From assembly GCA_003283765.1 (NCBI GenBank), contig QBVY01000012.1:1-32210 (forward strand): a stretch of 32,210 bases of DNA. The letters are read 5' to 3'. This DNA comes from SAR86 cluster bacterium AG-313-N18. GTDB lineage: Bacteria; Pseudomonadota; Gammaproteobacteria; Magnimaribacterales; D2472. The notes under the pieces were generated by a model. That model was not told the DNA's origin, did not search any database, and saw only the letters and a list, made by a program, of their open reading frames with translations. Each line of letters opens with the position of its first letter. The stretch's first letter is position 1. This document shows positions 8,466 through 17,437 of the stretch, piece by piece. The translations under genes and the position numbers were made by a program.

Positions 8466-10307
8466 GTGATTAAAAAAATTAAATCCATAATTTTCATTCC
8501 TTTTATTCTTTTATCTATCCAATCTCACGCTCAAGAAACCTTCTTGCTTAATTATCAAGATGTAGATATAGCAAAAGTCACCCAAGACATTTCAAAATTT
8601 TCTAAAAAGACTTTAATACTTGATCCAAGAGTTAAAGGTAGAATATCAATTTTTTCTGATTCAATTCTTTCTGCTGAGCAAGTTTGGGATGTATATTTAA
8701 GAACTATTCAGGTGCATGGCTTTGCAGCTCTTTCAGATGGTGGAGTGGTTAGAATTGTCCCTGAAAATGAAGCAACTAGAGATTCAAACGAATCATTGAG
8801 TCAGTCTTCCATAGAAACAAAAATATTTACTCTAAAAAATAGGGCTGCAGGAGAAATTCTCAGTCAAATCAAACCTATCACTGGGAGGCAATCTCATCTG
8901 TCAAGTATCCCATCGATTAACTCTATTCTTTTGGTTGATAAAAAATCAAATATTGAAAGGATTAGCCAGTTGCTTAAAAAAATTGATCAGAATGATAGCG
9001 CAGCGATCAAGATTATTAAGTTAAATAATCTTTCTTCAGTTGAGGCGGTAAGGATTCTTGATCGATTAAAAGCCCAGAATAATCCAACTATAAATAACTT
9101 TATAGCTGTTCCATTCACACCATCAAATTCAGTAATTCTCTCAGCAGATCAGGTAGTTACAAATAATATTACCGAAACATTGAAGACGTTGGATAAAGAT
9201 GCTTTAACTGGTGGGTCAATTGCTGTTTTGTATCTAAAGTATGCGAAAGCAGAAGAAGTTGCCGTCATTATTAATGCTGTCTCATCTAGGTTTGCTGGCG
9301 AAGATAATGAAAAACCAATTGTTACTCACCACCGTGAAACCAATTCGTTGATTATCTCTTCAGAAGAAACAAATCTTGAGGTTATTCGAAATTTGGTATC
9401 TAAGCTAGACATTAGACGAGCGCAGGTGCTTGTTGAAGCAATCATTGTGGAGCTATCTGAAACAGCTGCAAAGAGCTTGGGTGTTGAAACAATTTTTGCC
9501 GGTGCTCAAGATGGAAATGTTCCCATTGGTATTACCAGATTCCAAAATGGATCGAATCCTGATTTGGTTGCCTTAGCAGGATCACTGATTGAAGATGGTG
9601 AAAATGCCACTTTGAGTAATGTTGCATCCTCCTCACTGTTGCAGTCCTCTGGGTTGGTTTCAGGTTTTGGAGATTTAAGCGGTGGAGACAGTTTTGCTGG
9701 CATCATAAATGCAGTCGCTGACGACCAAAATTCAGATATTCTTTCAACGCATACAGTTATTGCAATGGATAATGAGCCTGCAAATTTAGTGATAGGCCAA
9801 GAGATACCAATTACAACTGGCGAGAGCCTTGGTTCAAATAATGCCAATCCTTTCAGAACTACTTCACGTCAAGAAGTTGGTATAAAACTTTCTATCACGC
9901 CACAAATTAATGAAGGCAATTCTGTAATTTTAGAGATCAAACAAGAGGTTTCTGGTGTGGTTGGCCCTTTAACAGGAACAGCTGATCTTATTACAAACAA
10001 AAGAAGTATTGAAACCACTGTCTTGGTAGATAACAATCAAATGATAGTTTTAGGAGGTTTAAACGAAGACGATCTTCAAGAAAGCGTCTCTAAAGTTCCG
10101 CTGCTTGGCTCCATTCCAGTTTTTGGGAGACTCTTTAGCTCATCTGCTGAATCTAGGGTGCAAAGAAATCTAATGGTATTTTTAAGGCCTACAATATTAA
10201 TGGATTCAGCTGATGTTACTTCTCTTTCAGGAGAAAAATACAATTATATCAATGCTGAAAAAATCATAGGATCATCCAATAAAGATATATTAGATCTCAC
10301 TCAATAG
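8466..10307 (+). CDS. gspD: Type II secretion secretin GspD
   Basis: 613-residue outer-membrane channel subunit. Signal peptide 1-22 (cleavage after SHA), then N0 (about 25-100), N1 (118-178), N2 (181-245), N3 (250-318) and the secretin barrel domain (about 320-577). Hallmarks are VLVEAIIVELSE (321-332) and the VPLLGSIPVFGRLF signature (544-557). The Gly/Ser-rich stretch 375-410 matches the gate region. A short tail (578-613) remains, which in other systems binds a pilotin; no pilotin gene was recognised here. The start is GTG at 8466, one base after gspC, and is needed to include the lysine-rich start of the signal peptide. It is slightly shorter than typical GspD (about 650), with all domains present. 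Confidence 0.93.
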   Translation: MIKKIKSIIFIPFILLSIQSHAQETFLLNYQDVDIAKVTQDISKFSKKTLILDPRVKGRISIFSDSILSAEQVWDVYLRTIQVHGFAALSDGGVVRIVPENEATRDSNESLSQSSIETKIFTLKNRAAGEILSQIKPITGRQSHLSSIPSINSILLVDKKSNIERISQLLKKIDQNDSAAIKIIKLNNLSSVEAVRILDRLKAQNNPTINNFIAVPFTPSNSVILSADQVVTNNITETLKTLDKDALTGGSIAVLYLKYAKAEEVAVIINAVSSRFAGEDNEKPIVTHHRETNSLIISSEETNLEVIRNLVSKLDIRRAQVLVEAIIVELSETAAKSLGVETIFAGAQDGNVPIGITRFQNGSNPDLVALAGSLIEDGENATLSNVASSSLLQSSGLVSGFGDLSGGDSFAGIINAVADDQNSDILSTHTVIAMDNEPANLVIGQEIPITTGESLGSNNANPFRTTSRQEVGIKLSITPQINEGNSVILEIKQEVSGVVGPLTGTADLITNKRSIETTVLVDNNQMIVLGGLNEDDLQESVSKVPLLGSIPVFGRLFSSSAESRVQRNLMVFLRPTILMDSADVTSLSGEKYNYINAEKIIGSSNKDILDLTQ

Positions 10308-10310
10308 TTT

Positions 10311-11807
10311 ATGACTAAGAATCAGGTTGTTACCCCAAAGAGCCCTTTATTACCTTATGAATTTGCAAAAACTCAAAGAGTCATAGCATTTAAAGAAGAT
10401 CAACAAGCTCAAGTTATATCAGAGCAACCTCTTTCAAAAGATCTATTTCAAGAGCTCTATCGCTTTCTAACTAATCATTTTAAATTTGAGACATGTTCGC
10501 CAACTGAATTTGATCAACTGTTAACAGAATATTATTCCTCTAATGATGACGGTGTATTGGGTGATGCAAGCCTTTCAGAGGACTTTGATTTGCAATCATT
10601 TGCAAATACATTGGCTCCTACTGAGGATTTATTAAGTGGAGCAAATGATGCTCCAATTATAAAACTTATCAATGGAATTATCAGTCAAGCCATCAAAGAG
10701 AGAGCGTCAGATATTCATTTTGAACCTTATGAAGAAAACTTTATTATCAGATATAGAGTTGATGGAATTTTGCAACAAGTCTTGACTCATGACTCTAGGC
10801 TTTCAGCGCCTATTATTTCGCGCTTAAAAATTATTGCTCGTTTGGATATTGCTGAAAGAAGAAAGCCTCAGGATGGCAGAGTATCTTTGTCACTGGGAGC
10901 AAAAAAAATTGATGTTCGAGTTTCTACATTACCATCATCCTATGGCGAAAGAGTTGTTTTAAGGTTATTGGATAAACAGGCGGCGCAAATCAATATTGGT
11001 GATTTAGGTTTGCCAAATTCAATCTTAAGAAACTATAAAAATGCTTTGCAACTTTCAGAAGGTATTATATTAGTTACCGGTCCAACCGGTTCTGGAAAAA
11101 CAACAACATTATATTCAGGCCTTCGACATATAAGTGATACTTCGCAAAACATCCTTACCGTTGAGGATCCTATTGAATACACTCTGCCAGGAATTGGACA
11201 AACTCAAGTTAATAACAAAGCTGGTTATGATTTTGCTTCAGGCCTGAGATCAATTCTTCGGCAGGATCCTGATATAGTCATGGTTGGAGAAATTAGGGAT
11301 ATTGAAACTGCTAAAATTGCAATTCAGGCAAGCTTAACAGGACATCTAGTTCTATCTACCATTCATACCAACAGCGCTATTGGAGCTATTGCTAGATTGA
11401 GAGACATGGGTATTGAGTCATATCTTTTATCATCAAGTTTACGAGTGGTTATCGCCCAAAGACTTGTTCGAAGACTTTGTGAAGATTGTAAAACCTCCGT
11501 TAAGTCATCAGCATCAATTCAAAAAGAGTTTCAACTTGATAAAAACGATAATATTTATCAAGCCGTTGGATGTACAAACTGTAACCACACAGGCTTTAAA
11601 GGCAGGATTGCTCTTGCCGAATGCATTAATATCTCTGATGAATTAAAAGCTTTGATACATGACGAAGCCTCTGAGGCAAAGTTAGCTGAATCAGCTTTTA
11701 AAGAAAACCTATCCCTAGACTTGTCCTCGTCACAACTTTTACGTGACGGTTTAACTTCATATGAAGAGCTTTTGAGAGTTCAAAACCATCAAGATGCCAA
11801 CTTATAA
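10311..11807 (+). CDS. gspE: Type II secretion ATPase GspE
   Basis: 498-residue cytoplasmic ATPase that drives pseudopilus assembly. It has an N-terminal region that binds GspL (1-105), the N2E domain with RASDIHFEPY (131-140), Walker A GPTGSGKT (257-264), the Asp box around EDPIEYT, Walker B IVMVGEIRD (322-330), the His box LVLSTIHTN and a four-Cys zinc motif (C390, C393, C421, C424). The zinc motif separates GspE/PilB from retraction ATPases. The gene starts 3 bp after gspD and overlaps gspF by 14 bp. Confidence 0.95.
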   Translation: MTKNQVVTPKSPLLPYEFAKTQRVIAFKEDQQAQVISEQPLSKDLFQELYRFLTNHFKFETCSPTEFDQLLTEYYSSNDDGVLGDASLSEDFDLQSFANTLAPTEDLLSGANDAPIIKLINGIISQAIKERASDIHFEPYEENFIIRYRVDGILQQVLTHDSRLSAPIISRLKIIARLDIAERRKPQDGRVSLSLGAKKIDVRVSTLPSSYGERVVLRLLDKQAAQINIGDLGLPNSILRNYKNALQLSEGIILVTGPTGSGKTTTLYSGLRHISDTSQNILTVEDPIEYTLPGIGQTQVNNKAGYDFASGLRSILRQDPDIVMVGEIRDIETAKIAIQASLTGHLVLSTIHTNSAIGAIARLRDMGIESYLLSSSLRVVIAQRLVRRLCEDCKTSVKSSASIQKEFQLDKNDNIYQAVGCTNCNHTGFKGRIALAECINISDELKALIHDEASEAKLAESAFKENLSLDLSSSQLLRDGLTSYEELLRVQNHQDANL

Positions 11808-12990
11808 ATACATTGCAATCAATGAATCTGGAAAAAAAGTTAATGGGATTTTGAGCTCTGAATCCGAACGTGCTGCAAGACAGCAAATTAAAGCATCTAA
11901 TTTAACACCATTATCTATAGGTAAAACTAATAGAAATAATTTTTTAAAGGTTAGGGTCTCCCAAAAACAATTACTGTTTGCTACTAGACAAATTGCAACT
12001 TTACTTGATTCTAGTATATCCATTGATGAAACTTTAAAATCTATTGCTCTTGAAGTTGAAGATAAGTCTCTTTCTTCCGCATTGCATGCAGTAAGAGATG
12101 AGATTCTTCAAGGCTCCAGAATTGCTGAAGCAATGTCCTCACATCCATCCATCTTCAATGAAACCTATAGATCGCTTATCGCAGCTGGAGATGCTGCAGG
12201 AAACCTGCATATTGCTTTTAGCAATCTTGCAGATTATCTTGAAGAATCTGCACTGGTCAGGCAGCAAGTCATTTCAGCATTAGCATATCCAGTGATCTTA
12301 ATGGTCTTTTCAGTGGGAGTGGTTTTTGCTCTCTTAACATTTGTCATGCCTCAAGTTGTTGATCAATTTGTTCGTGCAGGCGCACAACTACCAACTTTGA
12401 CAGCAGTCTTAATGGGTGTATCAAATTATTCTGTATTCATTTTGCTTTTATTCCTTTTTCTAATTTTAGGCGGTTTTTTTTATTACAAACATTTAATTCA
12501 AAATGATCAAAATGCAATCATAATTCATAGAAGATTTTTAAAAATTCCTCTTATTGGCACATTTATATTAAATGCAGAGGTTGAACGTTTTTCAAGAGTG
12601 ATGCATCTGATGATGAAGTCAGGTTTAAACTTGGATGTTTCTATGCAGCAAGCTAGCGTTGTCATAGGTAACAAATACATCGCTAAATCTGTTGAAGATG
12701 CTAGGGTTGAGCTGGTAGAGGGTAAAGACTTCATTCAATCACTCAGAGAGGCCAGTATTTTCCCTTCCTTGTTTTTACAACTTCTTTCAAGTGGCTATAA
12801 GTCAGGAAATTTAACATCCATGTTCGAAAAAGTTGCACAATACATGAAGGGCGAAATAGAAAGTAAAAGATCAACTGTTTTATCTTTGCTTGAACCTTTG
12901 GTTATAATTTTTGGTGGCGGTATTATTTTGTTAATTGTTTTAGCAATTTTATTGCCCATCATGCAGATGAACAGTATGGCTTTAGGATAA
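11794..12990 (+). CDS. gspF: Type II secretion inner-membrane platform protein GspF
   Basis: 398-residue polytopic platform protein. It opens with the typical MPTYKYIAINESGKK block and has two homologous T2SSF domains (about 61-186 and 263-388) with three membrane segments (about 162-186, 211-231, 367-390). It holds the ATPase and the base of the pseudopilus in the inner membrane. Length is normal for the family (about 400). The start overlaps the gspE 3' end by 14 bp and the stop is 2 bp before gspG. Confidence 0.95.
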   Translation: MPTYKYIAINESGKKVNGILSSESERAARQQIKASNLTPLSIGKTNRNNFLKVRVSQKQLLFATRQIATLLDSSISIDETLKSIALEVEDKSLSSALHAVRDEILQGSRIAEAMSSHPSIFNETYRSLIAAGDAAGNLHIAFSNLADYLEESALVRQQVISALAYPVILMVFSVGVVFALLTFVMPQVVDQFVRAGAQLPTLTAVLMGVSNYSVFILLLFLFLILGGFFYYKHLIQNDQNAIIIHRRFLKIPLIGTFILNAEVERFSRVMHLMMKSGLNLDVSMQQASVVIGNKYIAKSVEDARVELVEGKDFIQSLREASIFPSLFLQLLSSGYKSGNLTSMFEKVAQYMKGEIESKRSTVLSLLEPLVIIFGGGIILLIVLAILLPIMQMNSMALG

Positions 12991-12992
12991 AT

Positions 12993-13427
12993 ATGAAAAA
13001 AAACAAACCTGGTTTTACGTTAATTGAGCTTATGGCCGTAATAGTTATATTGGGTATTTTAGCAACTATCGTTGCTGTCAATGTCTCACCCTTTTTGCAA
13101 AGAGCCAATATTGAAAAGATGCGCGCAGATCTTTCTCAAATTGAGAAAGCTCTTGAGTTGTATAAATTTAACGAGCTAACATACCCCTCAACAGATCAGG
13201 GGCTTCAAGCATTAATAATCCCACACAATGAGCTGAAACGTCCTTACTTGTATCCTGAGAATGGGTATATTAATACAACTCCTTTAGATCCATGGGGTCG
13301 AGAATATTTATATATTCAACCAGGACAAAAAACTAAAAAATATGATCTTTATAGTCTTGGTGCAGATGGTTTAGAGGGCGGCTTTGGAGACGATGCTGAT
13401 ATAGGTAATTGGATTTCAAAAAACTAA
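12993..13427 (+). CDS. gspG: Major pseudopilin GspG
   Basis: 144 residues with a type IV prepilin leader KKNKPG|FTLIELMAVIVILG: cleavage after G7, F8 as first mature residue and E12 at +5. The soluble domain contains YPSTDQGLQAL and DPWGREYLY, diagnostic of GspG, and an Asp-rich C terminus (LEGGFGDDADIGNW) consistent with the calcium site. It is the main subunit of the pseudopilus. No prepilin peptidase (gspO/pilD) gene was found in the window, so processing must depend on one elsewhere. The 3' end overlaps gspH by 19 bp. Confidence 0.95.
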   Translation: MKKNKPGFTLIELMAVIVILGILATIVAVNVSPFLQRANIEKMRADLSQIEKALELYKFNELTYPSTDQGLQALIIPHNELKRPYLYPENGYINTTPLDPWGREYLYIQPGQKTKKYDLYSLGADGLEGGFGDDADIGNWISKN

Positions 13428-13918
13428 ATTTATCCCCAGGCTTTACTCTTTTAGAGCTTTTGGTAGTTTTAATTTTAATGGGCCTAATTTCTACAGTGAT
13501 TATTACCAATACCTCTTTTGTTGATAGATATGAATCCGATCAAGTTGAACCCTATAAAGAATTTCTGAACTTTCTTTCTGAAGAAAGCGCTTTAACCAAA
13601 AAAACTCTTGCATGGTTCATTGGTGTGAATACTCAATCTGTATATACTTTAAAAAAAAATGAATGGCATCTGCAGAATTTTGATTCTTCTTACTATCCAA
13701 ATATAAATAATCAAATTCTTTTTAAAGATGTTCGCGGCCAGACACTCTTATTTTCAGATAAAACTATACTGCCTTTTTTAATTTTCTATCCATCCGGTCA
13801 ATCTTCAGGCGGTGAAATTCATTTTAATGAAGATAACTCAGGAAGAGTGATCACCATAGATACCTTTGGTAAAGTAATAGACTCTAAAAATAATTATGTT
13901 TCTTCAAAAGGGCTTTAG
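13409..13918 (+). CDS. gspH: Minor pseudopilin GspH
   Basis: 169 residues with prepilin leader ending LSPG|FTLLELLVVLILMG (cleavage after G11, E16 at +5), followed by a beta-rich C domain of low similarity. Position between gspG and gspI, and size, fit GspH, a minor pseudopilin near the tip complex. The start lies 19 bp inside gspG and the end 23 bp inside gspI, so translation is probably coupled. Confidence 0.85.
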   Translation: MDFKKLNLSPGFTLLELLVVLILMGLISTVIITNTSFVDRYESDQVEPYKEFLNFLSEESALTKKTLAWFIGVNTQSVYTLKKNEWHLQNFDSSYYPNINNQILFKDVRGQTLLFSDKTILPFLIFYPSGQSSGGEIHFNEDNSGRVITIDTFGKVIDSKNNYVSSKGL

Positions 13919-14252
13919 TCTTCTAGAGGTTGGTGTAGCTCTGCTGATTCTTGGCTTGGCGGTCACTTCTATCTTTCAATTTATTTCATCCACTACACTA
14001 TCTGCTTTTGACTTAGAAGATAGAGCTTTTGCAAGACAAATTGCAAACAATAGATTGGCGCTGGTCCAGACACTAGAGCCACTGATTGAAACTAATGAAA
14101 GAGATGGCCAAATAGATTTTGGTGGTAAAACTTTTTTTTGGTCAGAAAGAATCAATCAAAGCTCTGATCAGATGAATGAAATTAGAATTTTAGTTGGTAA
14201 AAATCAGCAAGCAACATTATATGAATTGAGAGTTTTCATTGATAATAAATAA
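13896..14252 (+). CDS. gspI: Minor pseudopilin GspI
   Basis: 118 residues. Very short prepilin leader MFLQKG|FSLLEVGVALLILG (cleavage after G6, E11 at +5), followed by ARQIANNRLALVQ, which resembles the A.N.... region typical of GspI. Length matches the family (about 120). Forms the pseudopilus tip complex with GspJ and GspK. It overlaps gspH by 23 bp and gspJ by 14 bp. Confidence 0.88.
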   Translation: MFLQKGFSLLEVGVALLILGLAVTSIFQFISSTTLSAFDLEDRAFARQIANNRLALVQTLEPLIETNERDGQIDFGGKTFFWSERINQSSDQMNEIRILVGKNQQATLYELRVFIDNK

Positions 14253-14850
14253 GGATCACCAAAAAGGCTTTACTCTAATTGAAGTATTAATATCTATTGT
14301 CATTTTGAGCCTCATAGCAGTCATCACATCTAACTTTTTAGAATCTTCAATTCAATCAAGGGATTTGGTGTCAGGAAAATCTCAAGATATTTATGAATTT
14401 AATTTACTGTCCAGCACCCTAAATGAGGATTTAATCAATGCTGTAAATGTTCCTTTAACAAATTTTAGAGGTGATAGGGAAAAGGCTACTTTTATCGGTG
14501 GTGCAAATACCGACAGTTTTTCATTTACAACCAAAGCAATTACTCAAGATATATCGTCCAAAGACCTAGTAAGGGTTCAATATGTTTTAGACAATCAATC
14601 ATTGGTGAGAAGACAATATTATGCTGCCTCGCCCGCAAATCCCTTGGAATATATGGAAACTGTATTGTTTGAAGATATAAATAATCTTCAGTTAGAATTT
14701 GCTGACAAAACTCGATGGTTTTATGCATGGCCTCAAGGACAAATTACGCAAAGACAGATTCCTAGCTTGGTAAAAGTCTTAATAACAACGAATCAAGATG
14801 AATCATTTGAATGGATAGTAAATCCCAACATCAATACACTTTATGAATAA
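14239..14850 (+). CDS. gspJ: Minor pseudopilin GspJ
   Basis: 203 residues with leader MIINKDHQKG|FTLIEVLISIVIL (cleavage after G10, E15 at +5) and a C domain of the size expected for GspJ (about 200). The start is TTG at 14239: there is no ATG before the hydrophobic core, and the leader must include the basic residues and G10. Overlaps gspI by 14 bp and gspK by 8 bp. Part of the tip complex with GspI and GspK. Confidence 0.88.
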   Translation: MIINKDHQKGFTLIEVLISIVILSLIAVITSNFLESSIQSRDLVSGKSQDIYEFNLLSSTLNEDLINAVNVPLTNFRGDREKATFIGGANTDSFSFTTKAITQDISSKDLVRVQYVLDNQSLVRRQYYAASPANPLEYMETVLFEDINNLQLEFADKTRWFYAWPQGQITQRQIPSLVKVLITTNQDESFEWIVNPNINTLYE

Positions 14851-15799
14851 GCCAGGAGTTGTATTGATTTCAACATTATTAATTGTAATGGTCATGTCCA
14901 TTATAAGCATACAGATCAGTAAAAATTTTTTTCTTTCAATCCAACGAGATTCATATATAGATTTTAAGAACCACAGTTTGCAACTTTTGTTGAGCTCAGA
15001 GAAAGAAACTATTGAGTCTATTCAAAAAGAAATTACCTCCTCAAATGAGAAGTTAACGAATAAAGATCCAGTTCTTAATCAGAGCTATTTCTTTTCAAAT
15101 GAATTTGCCACAATTCAAGTGGACGTTTCAGATGCCTCTAACTGCTTTAACCTAAATAGTATTTTTATAAAAAAGGGTAACGGCGTTGAAATTAAAAAAG
15201 ACAATAAAGAATGGTTAGAGCGGCTATTAAGACTAAAAGGTGTTGATGCTCCAGAGATAGAATCATTTATCGATCAATTAATTGATTGGGTTGATTATGA
15301 TAATCAGCCATTAAACTTCGGTGCAGAAAACTATTTTTACATTGGACCCTTGTCTCCAATCAACCAATATACCCCTAAGAGATTATTATCCAATCTTTCA
15401 GAGATCAAAAATTTTCCTGTTTTAGATCAAATTGGTTTTAAAAAAATATCTAATAATTTATGCGTCTTACCAGGGATTTCAAATCAGTTAATCAATGTCA
15501 ACACATTAAATGTAAGTCATAAAAATTTGATAGCATCATTTTTTGATGAACAAAATTTAGAATTTATTGAAAGCCAGATATTAGATGTTCCAGAAAATGG
15601 CTATGATTCTGCCAATGAATTTTCTAAGAAAATAACCCAATCAATCTCTTGGCCATCACAGGTCCTCAGTATTAACTCAAAAACCTTACTTATTTCTTCT
15701 AAGATATACAATCAAACTTTTTCCAATCAGCTGGATAGTCTTGTTATATTAGAGAATTCTAATTCAGCAAAAGTTTTGAATAGAGATTTTAGTTTCTAA
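14843..15799 (+). CDS. gspK: Minor pseudopilin GspK
   Basis: 318 residues, the largest pseudopilin. The leader MNKPG|VVLISTLLIVMVMSII has Val at +1 and Ser at +5 in place of the Glu found in other pseudopilins, a known trait of GspK that fits its tip position. The C domain has an Asn/Asp-rich start (DVSDASNCFNLNSIF) and the conserved LIDWVDYDNQP block typical of GspK (D/N-x-P, helical insert). Overlaps gspJ by 8 bp; gspL follows after 5 bp. Confidence 0.9.
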   Translation: MNKPGVVLISTLLIVMVMSIISIQISKNFFLSIQRDSYIDFKNHSLQLLLSSEKETIESIQKEITSSNEKLTNKDPVLNQSYFFSNEFATIQVDVSDASNCFNLNSIFIKKGNGVEIKKDNKEWLERLLRLKGVDAPEIESFIDQLIDWVDYDNQPLNFGAENYFYIGPLSPINQYTPKRLLSNLSEIKNFPVLDQIGFKKISNNLCVLPGISNQLINVNTLNVSHKNLIASFFDEQNLEFIESQILDVPENGYDSANEFSKKITQSISWPSQVLSINSKTLLISSKIYNQTFSNQLDSLVILENSNSAKVLNRDFSF

Positions 15800-15804
15800 T
15801 ACAT

Positions 15805-16974
15805 ATGATCAATTACTTTATTAAATTCGATGATCTAAGCCTATCTACTTTAAGGCTTTTTACATATGACGAGGGTATTACAAATCAAGTTGAGAAATAC
15901 AATTTATTAGATGTAAAAGAATCGCTATTACCTGGCAATAATCTTTACATCATGCTTCCCTCTGCATTGTTTGGATTTAAGGTAACTAAAAACGAGATTG
16001 GATTAAAGAATGATATTTTAAAAGCAAACATTTTTAGCGAGTCTGAGGATGGTCTTATCAGCAATGTCTCAGATCTAAAATTCTTTTTTCAGCCTAGTTT
16101 AAATCTAGCATCTTGGATTGATTCCAGCACCTATGATTCTATTGCCTCGCCTTTTAATGATTTTGAAGGAGATGTTTATTTTTATCCTGAACATTTTTTA
16201 TTGCCAGAAGGAATTAATTCTATTTATATTGCTGAGCACAGCTTCATTTGTGCATTTGAAGATTTGACTGGATTTAGCGGCTCTAATGATTCGCTTGAAG
16301 ATTACCTAAGAATTTTGGTATCTGGTGGCTTAGATTTTAAAACCGTACAAGTTCTGGGTGAATCAGAGCCAGCACTTTTACATAAATTCAAAGATTTAAG
16401 TTTTAAAAAAATAAAATTTTCCGATATTCAGATTAATTTTATAAATAGTGTTAAGTTTAGTAATGTAAATTTCTTTAAAAGAAAACTGTCATTTCACTAT
16501 ATTAAACAGAAATTAAAATTTAACTTTTTTGAATTCTGGGCTCTGAATATTTCAGCTCTCATATTTTTACTAGCACCATTAGTCATTTCCTACAATTTAA
16601 ACTCATCGGTGAATACCTACAAACAAAGCACTGTAAAAATCTTTGAACAACTCAACCCAAATTTTAAAAGATTAGTTAATGCACGTGCTCAAATTGATGA
16701 TGTAACAAGAAATATACCTAAGCAAAATGATATTACAAAGCAAGATCTTAGTGTTTTGAAATACCTGGATGCATTCAAAGATGACTCAATTCAAAGGATT
16801 GCTATTAATCTTAAAGATCAAGAAATTAATATTCATTTGGAGGGGCTGCCACTTTATAAATTTAATCTTTTAAAGCAAATATTAAAATCAGGGGAGCTCA
16901 ATTTTACAGAGTCTGATCTGGTAGAGAAAGATGAAGGTTTTTTTGGTAACTTGCTGGTGCAATATGAAACTTAG
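15805..16974 (+). CDS. gspL: Type II secretion protein GspL
   Basis: 389 residues. A cytoplasmic actin-like domain (about 1-235) recruits GspE; a single membrane segment (about 243-263, ALNISALIFLLAPLVISY) leads into a periplasmic ferredoxin-like domain. Sequence similarity to other GspL is weak by eye, so the call rests on length, topology and the position between gspK and gspM. It is lysine- and asparagine-rich, like the rest of this AT-rich operon. Confidence 0.83.
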   Translation: MINYFIKFDDLSLSTLRLFTYDEGITNQVEKYNLLDVKESLLPGNNLYIMLPSALFGFKVTKNEIGLKNDILKANIFSESEDGLISNVSDLKFFFQPSLNLASWIDSSTYDSIASPFNDFEGDVYFYPEHFLLPEGINSIYIAEHSFICAFEDLTGFSGSNDSLEDYLRILVSGGLDFKTVQVLGESEPALLHKFKDLSFKKIKFSDIQINFINSVKFSNVNFFKRKLSFHYIKQKLKFNFFEFWALNISALIFLLAPLVISYNLNSSVNTYKQSTVKIFEQLNPNFKRLVNARAQIDDVTRNIPKQNDITKQDLSVLKYLDAFKDDSIQRIAINLKDQEINIHLEGLPLYKFNLLKQILKSGELNFTESDLVEKDEGFFGNLLVQYET

Positions 16975-17437
16975 CATGCTGGCAGAATTTTGGAATGCTC
17001 GTGAGCGAAGAGAGAGATTCCTGCTTCTAACAGTTCTTGCAATTTTTATACTGGTGTTATTTGGCGCATATTTTAATAAAACATATAGTTCCATTGCTTA
17101 TCAAAGCAAAGCTTTGGAGAGGTCAAAAAATGATTTTTACTATGTATTTGAAAAAGCCAATGCCGCTTTAACTTATCAAAATACTCAACAAATTATTAAC
17201 CAGACATCTTCTGTTGAAGATTTTATAAACTCTCAAGCGCAATTAAGTAAAATTTCTAATCTCAAAATTTATGAAGATAATGATAAAAAGTTTTTCTCTT
17301 TCACTCAGCAGGACATTGAAAATAGCGCTCAATTTCTTACAAACATTGCTAGTCATCCAAGCATATTAATTGACTCAATTGATATTAAAATTTTAGATAA
17401 TAGACATGAAATTATTTCTGTTTATAGAGACTTATGA
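16964..17437 (+). CDS. gspM: Type II secretion protein GspM
   Basis: 157 residues from the ATG at 16964. A longer frame opens at 16931, but the upstream residues (MKVFLVTCWCN) are only gspL read in another frame. The chosen start gives FWNARERRERFLLL before the membrane segment, the arrangement typical of GspM. Topology is a short cytoplasmic tail, one membrane helix (about 20-37) and a periplasmic domain with a helical part and a small ferredoxin-like part, partner of GspL. An ATG at 16976 is a second possible start. Overlaps gspL by 11 bp, and its stop overlaps the ppx 3' end from the other strand by 6 bp (17432-17437). Confidence 0.8.
   Translation: MKLSMLAEFWNARERRERFLLLTVLAIFILVLFGAYFNKTYSSIAYQSKALERSKNDFYYVFEKANAALTYQNTQQIINQTSSVEDFINSQAQLSKISNLKIYEDNDKKFFSFTQQDIENSAQFLTNIASHPSILIDSIDIKILDNRHEIISVYRDL

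Noticed and set aside
16931..16963. Longer gspM start at 16931
   Set aside because: Would overlap gspL by 44 bp and add residues without the GspM N-terminal pattern; the ATG at 16964 gives the family-typical start.
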